DNA from: Sphingomonas paucimobilis NBRC 13935
GTDB lineage: Bacteria > Pseudomonadota > Alphaproteobacteria > Sphingomonadales > Sphingomonadaceae
DNA: 64,000 nt
NCBI RefSeq assembly: GCF_000739895.2
Contig: NZ_BBJS01000055.1
Location: 23,043 to 87,042, forward strand
Direction of reading: 5' to 3'
Shown here: positions 57,141-64,000 of the stretch, in pieces
Layout of the letters: each line of letters starts with the position of its first letter
Numbering within the stretch: position 1 is the first letter of the stretch
Notes under the pieces: model-generated
Databases searched by the model: none
Seen by the model: the letters and a program-made list of their open reading frames with translations, nothing else
Told to the model about the DNA's origin: nothing
Translations under genes and position numbers: made by a program

Positions 57141-58856
57141 TTAGCGCTGCTTGACGTAACGTCCGGGCGCGTCGTCCAGGGCGGGTAGGGCCCCTTCGCC
57201 AGGAATGCGGGCATCGGCTGCGGGGACGGTTCGGTCGTCCCGATCGCGCAGCCATTTCGACCAGTCCGGCCACCAGCTACCCTTGGTCTCGGTCGCGCCC
57301 TGGACGAATTCGGCCAGAGTCGAGGTCGGCGCGTCATTGGTCCAATATTGATATTTGCCCGCTGCCGGCGGGTTCACCACGCCCGCAATATGCCCCGATC
57401 CCGCCAGCACGAAGCGCAAGGGGCCGGCAAAGGCATGGGTGATCTTCCACACGCTTTCGGGCGGCGCGATATGATCCTCGCGCCCGGCCTGGACATAGGC
57501 GGGCGTCGTTACCCGGGTCAGGTCGAGCGCGACGCCGCCGACCGACATCGCGCCAGGCTGCATCAGCAGATTGTCACGGTAGAGATCGGTCAGATAGCTG
57601 AGATGCCATTTGGCGGGCAGGTTGGTGACGTCGCCATTCCAGTGGAGCAGGTCGAACGGCACATAATCGCGCCCCAGCAGATAGTTGTTGGTGACGTAAT
57701 TCCAGATCAGGTCACGCCCGCGCAGCAGGTTGAAGGTCGCCGCCAGATAACGCCCGTCCAGGAACCCCTCGGGCGAGAGCGTACCGATCAGCTTCAACTG
57801 CTCGTCATCGACGAAGTGCAGCAGCTCGCCGGCGTGCGCGAAATCGACCTGCGCGGTGAAGAAGGTGGCGCTGGCGACCTTTTCCGCCTCCTGCCGCGCC
57901 GACAGATAGGCGAGCGTCGCGGCCAGCGTCGTGCCCGCCACGCAATAGCCCACGGTGTGCACCGAATCGACCGCCAGCAGATCGCGCACCGTGTCGATCG
58001 CATCGACCTGCGCGGTGACGTAATCGTCCCAGATCACGTCTTTCATCGTCGCGTCGGCGGACTTCCACGACACCATGAAGACGCTGAACCCCTGATCGAC
58101 CAGCCATTTGATCAGACTTTTCTCGGGCGAAAGGTCGAGGATGTAGAAGCGGTTGATCCAGGGCGGAAAGATCAGGACCGGCACCGCCGCCACCTGTTCG
58201 GTGGACGGCGTGTAATGGATCAGTTCGTAGAGCGGGGTGCGCTTCACCACCTTGCCTGGCGTCGCGGCCAGGTTGCGGCCGACCTCGAACGCGGTCGAGT
58301 CGCTGTGCGTCAACTGCCCACGCCCCAGATCGGCGAGCATGTTCTGAAGGCCTTTGAGCAGATTCTCGCCGCGCGTCTCGACGATCTTGTCGAGCACCTC
58401 CGGGTTGGTCGCGGGGAAGTTGGTCGGGCTCATCGCATCGACGAATGCGCGCGCGGCGAAGCGGATCTGTTCCTTCTGCTTGGGGTCGACACCCTCCAGC
58501 GCATCGACGCCGCGCAGCATATGGTCGGAGATCACCTGATAGCTTTGCCGAATCCAGTCGAAGAGCGGCGATTGCCATTGTTCGGCCTTGAAGCGGCGAT
58601 CGGGCTTAGGGGCGACGCTGGGCTCGGCGGCGGGGTCGATGAAGCGCTGCCACAGCGCCATCGAATCGGACCAGAAGTCACGGACCCGCGTCATCGTGGC
58701 GGGGTCGTTGATCCCCGGCACCACCGGCACGCCCTCCGGCGGTGGGGTGAGGGCGGCCTCCATCATCATCTGCTGTGCCCGGCCCATGACCCAGGTCCAG
58801 TGCTGCAACTCTTCCAATGTGGGCAAGGCAGGGGCAGTCGCGGGGCGGGCCGTCAT
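57141..58856 (-). CDS. phaC: Class I polyhydroxyalkanoate synthase
   Basis: This is a 571-residue PHA synthase. It has an N-terminal helical region and an alpha/beta hydrolase core with the catalytic Cys in the lipase box GYCVAG near 304, the Asp in GREDHIAPP and the His in GSGHIAGVVNPP. Other class I markers are PPWINRFYILDL and SFFTAQ-like TFFTAQVDF. It polymerises 3-hydroxyacyl-CoA into storage granules; the phasin gene is next. The ATG at 58856 starts at the conserved N-terminus. It is divergent from the aminotransferase. Confidence 0.94.
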   Translation of the reverse strand: MTARPATAPALPTLEELQHWTWVMGRAQQMMMEAALTPPPEGVPVVPGINDPATMTRVRDFWSDSMALWQRFIDPAAEPSVAPKPDRRFKAEQWQSPLFDWIRQSYQVISDHMLRGVDALEGVDPKQKEQIRFAARAFVDAMSPTNFPATNPEVLDKIVETRGENLLKGLQNMLADLGRGQLTHSDSTAFEVGRNLAATPGKVVKRTPLYELIHYTPSTEQVAAVPVLIFPPWINRFYILDLSPEKSLIKWLVDQGFSVFMVSWKSADATMKDVIWDDYVTAQVDAIDTVRDLLAVDSVHTVGYCVAGTTLAATLAYLSARQEAEKVASATFFTAQVDFAHAGELLHFVDDEQLKLIGTLSPEGFLDGRYLAATFNLLRGRDLIWNYVTNNYLLGRDYVPFDLLHWNGDVTNLPAKWHLSYLTDLYRDNLLMQPGAMSVGGVALDLTRVTTPAYVQAGREDHIAPPESVWKITHAFAGPLRFVLAGSGHIAGVVNPPAAGKYQYWTNDAPTSTLAEFVQGATETKGSWWPDWSKWLRDRDDRTVPAADARIPGEGALPALDDAPGRYVKQR

Positions 58857-58976
58857 CGCATCCTCTCGTTCGTATAACCCCGTCTTAGCGTCAGGATATT
58901 GCGCCGTCATGTCGGGTCGCGTTGTTGAACGAAAGACGCTAAGCTCCGGGTCCCAAATCGTTACACAGAGGGACCC

Positions 58977-60188
58977 ATGTCCGAAGAGTTCTACCGCATC
59001 AAGCGTCTGCCGCCCTATGTCATCGCCGAAGTCAACGCGATGCGGGCGGCGGCGCGCGCGGGCGGCGAGGACATTATCGACCTGGGCATGGGCAATCCCG
59101 ACTTGCCGCCCCCCGACCATGTGCTCGATAAGCTGGTCGAGGTGGCCAAGAAGCCCGATGCGCATGGCTATTCCCAGTCCAAGGGGATTCCCGGCCTCCG
59201 CCGCGCCCAGGCGAACTATTATGGCCGTCGCTTCGGCGTCGATCTCGATCCCGAGACCGAGGTGGTCGTCACCATGGGGTCGAAGGAGGGCCTCGCCAGC
59301 CTCGCCACCGCGATCACCGCGCCGGGCGACGTGATCCTCGCGCCCAACCCTTCTTATCCGATCCACACCTTCGGCTTCATCATCGCCGGCGCGACGATTC
59401 GCGCGGTGCCGACGACGCCCGACGAGGCCTATTTCGAGAGCCTGGAACGCGCGATGCACTTCACCGTGCCGCGCCCCTCGGTGCTGGTGGTCAACTATCC
59501 GTCCAACCCGACCGCCGAGACGGTGGATCTCGCCTTTTACGAGCGACTCGTCGCCTTCGCGAAGAAGCACGAGCTGTGGGTGCTGAGCGATCTCGCCTAT
59601 TCCGAGCTTTATTATGACGGCAATCCGACCCCTTCGATCCTGCAGGTGAAGGGGGGCAAGGACGTCGCGGTCGAGTTCACCTCGCTGTCCAAGACCTATT
59701 CGATGGCGGGCTGGCGGATCGGCTTCGCGGTCGGCAACAAGAAGCTGATCGCGGCGATGACGCGGGTGAAGTCCTATCTGGATTATGGTGCCTTCACGCC
59801 GATCCAGGCGGCGGCCTGTGCCGCGCTCAATGGGCCGCAGGATATCGTCGAGAAGAACCGGCGGCTTTATCACAAGCGCCGCGACGTGCTGGTCGAGAGC
59901 TTCGGCCGGGCGGGATGGGATATCCCGAGCCCGCGCGCGTCGATGTTCGCCTGGGCGCCTTTGCCCCCGGCGCTGGCGCATCTCGGCAGCCTGGAATTCT
60001 CCAAGCAGCTCCTGACCGAGGCGAAGGTCGCGGTCGCGCCGGGCGTGGGTTACGGCGAGAATGGCGAGGGCTTCGTCCGCATCGCGCTGGTCGAGAACGA
60101 ACAGCGGCTTCGCCAGGCGGCGCGCAACATCAAGCGTTACCTCCAGTCGATGGGCGTCAACACGCCGGGATCGGCCAAGGCGATGTGA
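58977..60188 (+). CDS. Class I/II PLP aminotransferase (AlaC-like)
   Basis: This is a 403-residue fold type I aminotransferase. The PLP Lys is in SLSKTYSMAGWRIGF (Lys 239), with GMGNPDLPPPDHV at the N-terminus, YPSNPTA in the middle and the Arg of FVRIAL near the C-terminus. It resembles AlaC/YfdZ alanine aminotransferases and LL-DAP aminotransferases; sequence alone does not settle the substrate, but the AlaC group is the closest. It stands alone between phaC and the cyclase gene. Confidence 0.86.
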   Translation: MSEEFYRIKRLPPYVIAEVNAMRAAARAGGEDIIDLGMGNPDLPPPDHVLDKLVEVAKKPDAHGYSQSKGIPGLRRAQANYYGRRFGVDLDPETEVVVTMGSKEGLASLATAITAPGDVILAPNPSYPIHTFGFIIAGATIRAVPTTPDEAYFESLERAMHFTVPRPSVLVVNYPSNPTAETVDLAFYERLVAFAKKHELWVLSDLAYSELYYDGNPTPSILQVKGGKDVAVEFTSLSKTYSMAGWRIGFAVGNKKLIAAMTRVKSYLDYGAFTPIQAAACAALNGPQDIVEKNRRLYHKRRDVLVESFGRAGWDIPSPRASMFAWAPLPPALAHLGSLEFSKQLLTEAKVAVAPGVGYGENGEGFVRIALVENEQRLRQAARNIKRYLQSMGVNTPGSAKAM

Positions 60189-60222
60189 TGGGATGGGCGA
60201 GGGGCCAAGGCCCTTCGCCCGT

Positions 60223-61368
60223 TCAGGCCGCGCGGGCGGTGGCGGCGTGATGTTGGCGCTTGACCGCGTACATGGCTTCGTCCGCGCGGTGGATCAGCGC
60301 ATCCAGCCCGTCCGCCACCGAGCCCGACGCCAGGCCGATGCTCAAGGTCGGGCAGGGCGTGCTGTCGACCATCGCACCGACGGCGCGGTCGAAGCGTTCG
60401 GAGAGTTGCGTCAGGATCGCCTCCGCCTCGGCGCGGCCTATCCCGGGCAGGACGCAGAGAAACTCGTCGCCGCCGATCCGCACGACCAGCCCGCGTTGGC
60501 CGATGGTGTGCTGGGCAAGGTCGACCACGAGCCGCAGGATGGTGTCGCCGGCGGCATGGCCCTGCCCGTCGTTCAACGCCTTGAAATGGTCGATATCGAT
60601 CAGCAGCAGCACCGCCTCGCCGCGAAGCTCATGCTCGACCTTGCTCAGCCCGTTGCGATTGAGCGCGCCGGTCAGTCCGTCGCGGCACGCCTGTTCGCGC
60701 AGGATACCCTGGGTCCGCTCGGCATCGAGCAACAACAGCGAGAAATGCGACAGGGACACCAGGATGATGGCGATGCCGACCATCCAGTCGGCGGACATCT
60801 GCATCGCCATTTCCCAGGACGGCAGCGTCAGCGATGCGAGCAGGAAGGTGGTTCGCAACAGGAACAGCGGCACGGTGGCGGCGAACAGGGCCGTCATGAT
60901 CCAGGCGGTCAGCAGTTTTTCGCGGCGCGCAATGCCGAAGGCGAGCCAGGCGACGGCGAAATGGCACAGCATCCGTGTCATGCCCAGCGCGGCGATCGAC
61001 CATCGGACATCCTCGGTATCGAACAGCATCAGCGCGATGATCATGGCGACCATCAGGGCGATCGCGATGACGATGCCGCGCGCCAGCCGGCGGCCGCCAA
61101 AGACCGCGACGCTGTGCACGCACAGGATCAACCCGATCACCAAGGCGAAATTGAGCAGCCGTTCGAGAAACGCGACATTGGAGCCGTCGAACATCAGGGT
61201 CAGGGCGTTGGTGATGCCGATCAGCAGCTTGCCCGCGCCCCACCAGCGCGCCCATCCGCCGCGATCCTGGCTGGTCAACCCGGGGATGAAATGGATCGCG
61301 CCCGCCAGCAGGCTGCCGACGGCGGCCACGATCTGAAGGCTGACGATATCCAGGGCGACCATTCTCAT
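60223..61368 (-). CDS. Membrane diguanylate cyclase (GGDEF)
   Basis: This is a 381-residue protein with seven or so membrane helices in the first about 215 residues (for example LLNFALVIGLILCVHSVAVF and IVIAIALMVAMIIALMLF) and a C-terminal GGDEF domain. The active site is intact: RIGGDEFLCVLP near 300, with DIDHFKALNDGQGHAAGD before it. It lacks an inhibitory RxxD I-site 5 residues upstream, so product inhibition by cyclic di-GMP may be weak. The membrane part is of a 7TM-like sensor type of unknown ligand. The start at 61368 is the most probable of several nearby. Confidence 0.88.
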   Translation of the reverse strand: MRMVALDIVSLQIVAAVGSLLAGAIHFIPGLTSQDRGGWARWWGAGKLLIGITNALTLMFDGSNVAFLERLLNFALVIGLILCVHSVAVFGGRRLARGIVIAIALMVAMIIALMLFDTEDVRWSIAALGMTRMLCHFAVAWLAFGIARREKLLTAWIMTALFAATVPLFLLRTTFLLASLTLPSWEMAMQMSADWMVGIAIILVSLSHFSLLLLDAERTQGILREQACRDGLTGALNRNGLSKVEHELRGEAVLLLIDIDHFKALNDGQGHAAGDTILRLVVDLAQHTIGQRGLVVRIGGDEFLCVLPGIGRAEAEAILTQLSERFDRAVGAMVDSTPCPTLSIGLASGSVADGLDALIHRADEAMYAVKRQHHAATARAA

Positions 61369-61552
61369 CTCATCGGGTACGGCCACGCCGTAGACAAGGG
61401 GTGACCCTAACCCGGCACGGGTTAGAGAATGGTTTCGGTCCGGCCCTTGCGCCTTGATCCGGGCCGCCCCCACCCGCTACGGCGGAGGCAATCCCGCTAA
61501 TGGGCCGCAGCCAGCCTCTTTGGGGCAGCCGCCATGGCCGACGGAGTGAAGA

Positions 61553-62650
61553 GTGAGCAACGAACTCGAACAAATGCGTGAGCCTCTGCTCGCCGCCATC
61601 GCCGACGCGCCCGCGCTGGACGCGCTGGAGACGATCCGTGTCGACGCGCTGGGCAAGCAGGGGCGGATCACGCAACTGCTCAAGACGCTGGGCAAGATGA
61701 GCCCCGAGGAGCGTCAGGTCGAAGGGCCGAAGATCCATGGTCTGCGCGAGGCGGTGACCGAGGCGCTCGGCATCCGCAAGGCGGCGCTGGAGCAGGCGGC
61801 GCTCGACGCACGGCTGGCGTCCGAACGACTCGACATGACCCTACCGGTCGACGCCGGCAGCTTCGGCACCGTCCACCCGGTCAGCCAGGTGATGGACGAA
61901 CTGGCGGAGATCTTCGCCGATCTGGGCTTTGCAGTCGCGACGGGGCCGGAGGTCGAGACCGACTGGCACAATTTCACCGCGCTCAATATTCCCGAGACGC
62001 ATCCGGCCCGCGCGATGCACGACACCTTCTATCTGGCGGGAGTCGAGGCCGGTGGCGACGAGCGCACCGTGCGCCGCGTGCTGCGCACCCACACCTCGCC
62101 GGTGCAGATCCGCACCATGCTGGACCAGAAGCCGCCGATCCGCATCATCGCGCCGGGCCGCACCTATCGCTCCGACTCGGATGCGACGCACACGCCGATG
62201 TTCCATCAGGTCGAGGGGCTGGTGATCGACAAGGGCATCACGCTCGGCCATCTGAAATGGACGCTGGAGACCTTCCTCAAGGCCTTTTTTGAGCGCGACG
62301 ACATCGTGCTGCGTCTGCGCCCCAGCTATTTCCCCTTCACCGAACCCTCGGCCGAGGTCGATGTCGGCTACACGATCGAGAAGGGCAAGCGCGTCATCGG
62401 CGGCTCGGGTGGCGGCTGGATGGAGGTGCTCGGCTCCGGCATGGTCCACCCGAAGGTCATCGAGGCGTGCGGGCTTGATCCGAACGAGTGGCAGGGTTTC
62501 GCCTTCGGCTGCGGCATCGACCGGCTCGCCATGCTGAAATACGGGATGGACGATCTGCGCGCCTTCTTCGACGGCGATATCCGCTGGTTGAAGCATTACG
62601 GGTTCGCGAGCCTCGACGTACCCACGCTGTCGGGAGGAGTCGGCGCATGA
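61553..62650 (+). CDS. pheS: Phenylalanyl-tRNA synthetase alpha subunit
   Basis: This is a 365-residue class II synthetase subunit. An N-terminal coiled coil (about 1-90) leads into the catalytic domain with motif 1 (HPVSQVMDELAEIFADLGF), motif 2 (HTSPVQIRTML, APGRTYRSDSDATH) and motif 3 (GCGIDRLAMLKYG). GTG is the start. It forms the alpha2-beta2 PheRS with PheT, whose gene follows with a four-base overlap. The 184-bp leader shows no convincing attenuator. Confidence 0.95.
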   Translation: MSNELEQMREPLLAAIADAPALDALETIRVDALGKQGRITQLLKTLGKMSPEERQVEGPKIHGLREAVTEALGIRKAALEQAALDARLASERLDMTLPVDAGSFGTVHPVSQVMDELAEIFADLGFAVATGPEVETDWHNFTALNIPETHPARAMHDTFYLAGVEAGGDERTVRRVLRTHTSPVQIRTMLDQKPPIRIIAPGRTYRSDSDATHTPMFHQVEGLVIDKGITLGHLKWTLETFLKAFFERDDIVLRLRPSYFPFTEPSAEVDVGYTIEKGKRVIGGSGGGWMEVLGSGMVHPKVIEACGLDPNEWQGFAFGCGIDRLAMLKYGMDDLRAFFDGDIRWLKHYGFASLDVPTLSGGVGA

Positions 62651-64000
62651 AGTTCACCCTAAGCTGGCTGAAGAGCCATCTGGACACCGATGCCGACCTC
62701 GACACCATCGTCGAGGGGCTGACCCGTATCGGCCTGGAGGTCGAGGGCGTGCATAATCCGGGTGAGGCGCTTGAGCCTTTCCGCGTCGCGCGCATCCTGT
62801 CGGCCGAGCGGCATCCGCAGGCGGATAAGCTGCAGGTCCTGTCGGTCGATGCCGGTAACGGCCCGATGCAGGTCGTGTGCGGCGCGCCCAATGCCCGCGC
62901 CGGGCTGGTCGGCGTGTTCGGCGCGCCGGGGGCCTATGTCCCCGGCCTCGACGTGACGCTGAAGGTCGCCGCCATTCGCGGCATCGAGTCGAACGGCATG
63001 ATGTGCTCGGCGCGCGAGTTGCAGATCGGCGAGGGCCATGACGGCATCATCGAACTGCCCGAGGATGCGGTGGTGGGTACGTCCTTCCCCGATTATGCAG
63101 GGCTCAACGATCCGGTCATCGACGTGTCGATCACGCCCAACCGCCAGGACTGTATGGGCGTCCACGGCATCGCACGCGACCTCGCCGCCGCCGGGCTCGG
63201 CACGCTGATCGCGCCGACCGTGCCCGAGGTTGCGGGCGAAGGCCCCGGCCCCGATGTGCGGATCGAGGATGCGGAGGGCTGCCCCGCCTTCTACGCGCAA
63301 GAGGTGTCGGGCCTGACCAATGGCGACGCGCCCGAATGGATGCGCCAGCGGCTGACCGCGATCGGGCAGAAGCCGATTTCGGCGCTGGTCGACATCACCA
63401 ATTACATGACGGTCGATCTCGGTCGCCCGCTGCACGTCTATGACAAGGCCAAGCTGTCGGGCGGTCTGGTCGCGCGGCATGCCAAGGACGGCGAGACGGT
63501 CGAGGCGCTCAACGGCAAGACCTACACGCTGTCCGAGGGCATGACCGTCATCGCCGACGACGTCGCCGTGCACGATATCGGCGGGATCATGGGCGGCGAG
63601 CATTCGGGCGTGTCGGAGACGACCACCGACGTCATCATCGAATGCGCCTATTTCGCGCCCGAGGCGATCGCGCGCACCGGCCAGAAGCTGGGCCTGACCT
63701 CCGACGCGCGGCAGCGGTTCGAGCGCGGTGTGGACCCGGCCTTTCTCGACGACGGCCTCGCCATCGCGACCTTCCTCGTCCAGCATATCTGCGGCGGCAA
63801 GGCGAGCAGCGTGACGCGGGCGGGCGAGCCGCCGGTGGTGGCCAAGACCATCGCCTATGACCCGAAGCTCGCCGAGACGCTCGGTGGCCTCGCCGTCGAA
63901 CCGGCGCGGCAGAAGGCGATCCTGGAGTCGCTGGGCTTCACCGTCACTGCCGATTGGCAGGTCACCGCGCCGAGCTGGCGTCGCGACGTGGACGGCCCCG
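62647..64000 (+). CDS. pheT: Phenylalanyl-tRNA synthetase beta subunit, cut by window end
   Basis: The first 451 codons are present; the remainder is outside the window. MKFTLSWLKSHLDTDADLDTI is the B1 start, followed by the EMAP-like tRNA-binding domain (VARILSAERHPQADKLQVLSVDAG, SNGMMCSARELQIG) and the B3/B4 region with DVSITPNRQDCMGVHGIARDLAA and LVDITNYMTVDLGRPLHVYD. It provides the editing site that removes mischarged Tyr. The ATG overlaps the pheS stop. Confidence 0.95.
   Translation, partial: MKFTLSWLKSHLDTDADLDTIVEGLTRIGLEVEGVHNPGEALEPFRVARILSAERHPQADKLQVLSVDAGNGPMQVVCGAPNARAGLVGVFGAPGAYVPGLDVTLKVAAIRGIESNGMMCSARELQIGEGHDGIIELPEDAVVGTSFPDYAGLNDPVIDVSITPNRQDCMGVHGIARDLAAAGLGTLIAPTVPEVAGEGPGPDVRIEDAEGCPAFYAQEVSGLTNGDAPEWMRQRLTAIGQKPISALVDITNYMTVDLGRPLHVYDKAKLSGGLVARHAKDGETVEALNGKTYTLSEGMTVIADDVAVHDIGGIMGGEHSGVSETTTDVIIECAYFAPEAIARTGQKLGLTSDARQRFERGVDPAFLDDGLAIATFLVQHICGGKASSVTRAGEPPVVAKTIAYDPKLAETLGGLAVEPARQKAILESLGFTVTADWQVTAPSWRRDVDGP

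Noticed and set aside
61369..61552. Phe-rich leader peptide or attenuator before pheS
   Set aside because: No short frame with clustered Phe codons and no competing hairpins with a T-run were found.
1..64000. CRISPR arrays, rRNA operons, transposases, integrases or prophage structural genes
   Set aside because: No regularly spaced direct repeats, rRNA sequences or recognisable recombinase or phage structural proteins were seen in any frame.

Overview
The window looks like a chromosomal segment of a high-GC alphaproteobacterium of the order Sphingomonadales, most likely Sphingomonas or a close relative. The evidence is gene content and style: GC-rich coding with heavy antisense open frames, a membrane-bound PQQ glucose dehydrogenase, CarD, FdxA, MmcB, a small DUF6489-type protein, paired GIN-domain proteins, class I lysyl-tRNA synthetase, and the intergenic mirror repeats (arms reading CTTCGACTTCGCTCAGGCTG) common in sphingomonads. 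This placement is inference, because no rRNA gene is present.

Region by region: (1) 1-3175 is the right end of an AT-richer accessory island. It holds the tail of an unknown protein translationally coupled to an unusual family A DNA polymerase, 630 bp with no gene, and one small minus-strand gene. The island ends inside a glycosyltransferase (NfrB-like) gene, of which only the C-terminal 199 codons remain. (2) 3.2-16.8 kb is core: the NfrA C-terminal-like partner, a TauE/SafE permease with a TIGR02186 protein, a HerA-like ATPase, an M23 peptidase, a Suv3-like helicase, an S4 protein, fdxA, carD, two GIN-domain envelope proteins and an alpha/beta hydrolase. (3) 16.9-27.4 kb is carbohydrate metabolism: gcd, then GH43, GH51, GH2 and a divergent GH30, a set that fits arabinogalactan side-chain breakdown. 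The four glycosidase genes lie between two copies of the mirror repeat, with a tRNA 3'-end fragment just beyond. (4) 27.4-34.3 kb is a minus-strand housekeeping run: mmcB, a SleB-type hydrolase, DUF1491, a thioesterase, ptsN, hpf, dnaQ, coaE, aroE, maf and a PPDK/PEPS regulator.

(5) 34.3-51.5 kb is the likely replication-origin neighbourhood. The regulator (DUF299/RP001 family), hemE, hemJ and rho are arranged as at known alphaproteobacterial origins. Two intergenic regions (34317-34592 and 39579-39840) carry DnaA boxes and AT-rich DNA. Three parS palindromes (43226, 47266, 49706) and mnmE-mnmG-rsmG-parA-parB follow. Together these would load DnaA, then ParB, and drive ParA-dependent segregation of the origin. 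bamE, a cytochrome bc1 chaperone, DUF177, SixA, a DinG-like helicase, lysS and a dienelactone hydrolase fill the gaps.

(6) 51.6-56.0 kb is a minus-strand riboflavin operon (ribD-ribE-ribBX-ribH) with overlapping genes and a degenerate RibA-like domain. (7) 56.2-58.9 kb is polyhydroxyalkanoate storage (phasin, phaC). (8) 59.0-64.0 kb carries an aminotransferase, a membrane diguanylate cyclase and pheS-pheT, the last cut by the window edge.

I see no CRISPR array, complete tRNA, rRNA, transposase or integrase. The most notable points are the polymerase module and its junction, two probable CTG start codons (hemE, ribD), the two competing origin candidates, and the parS cluster.
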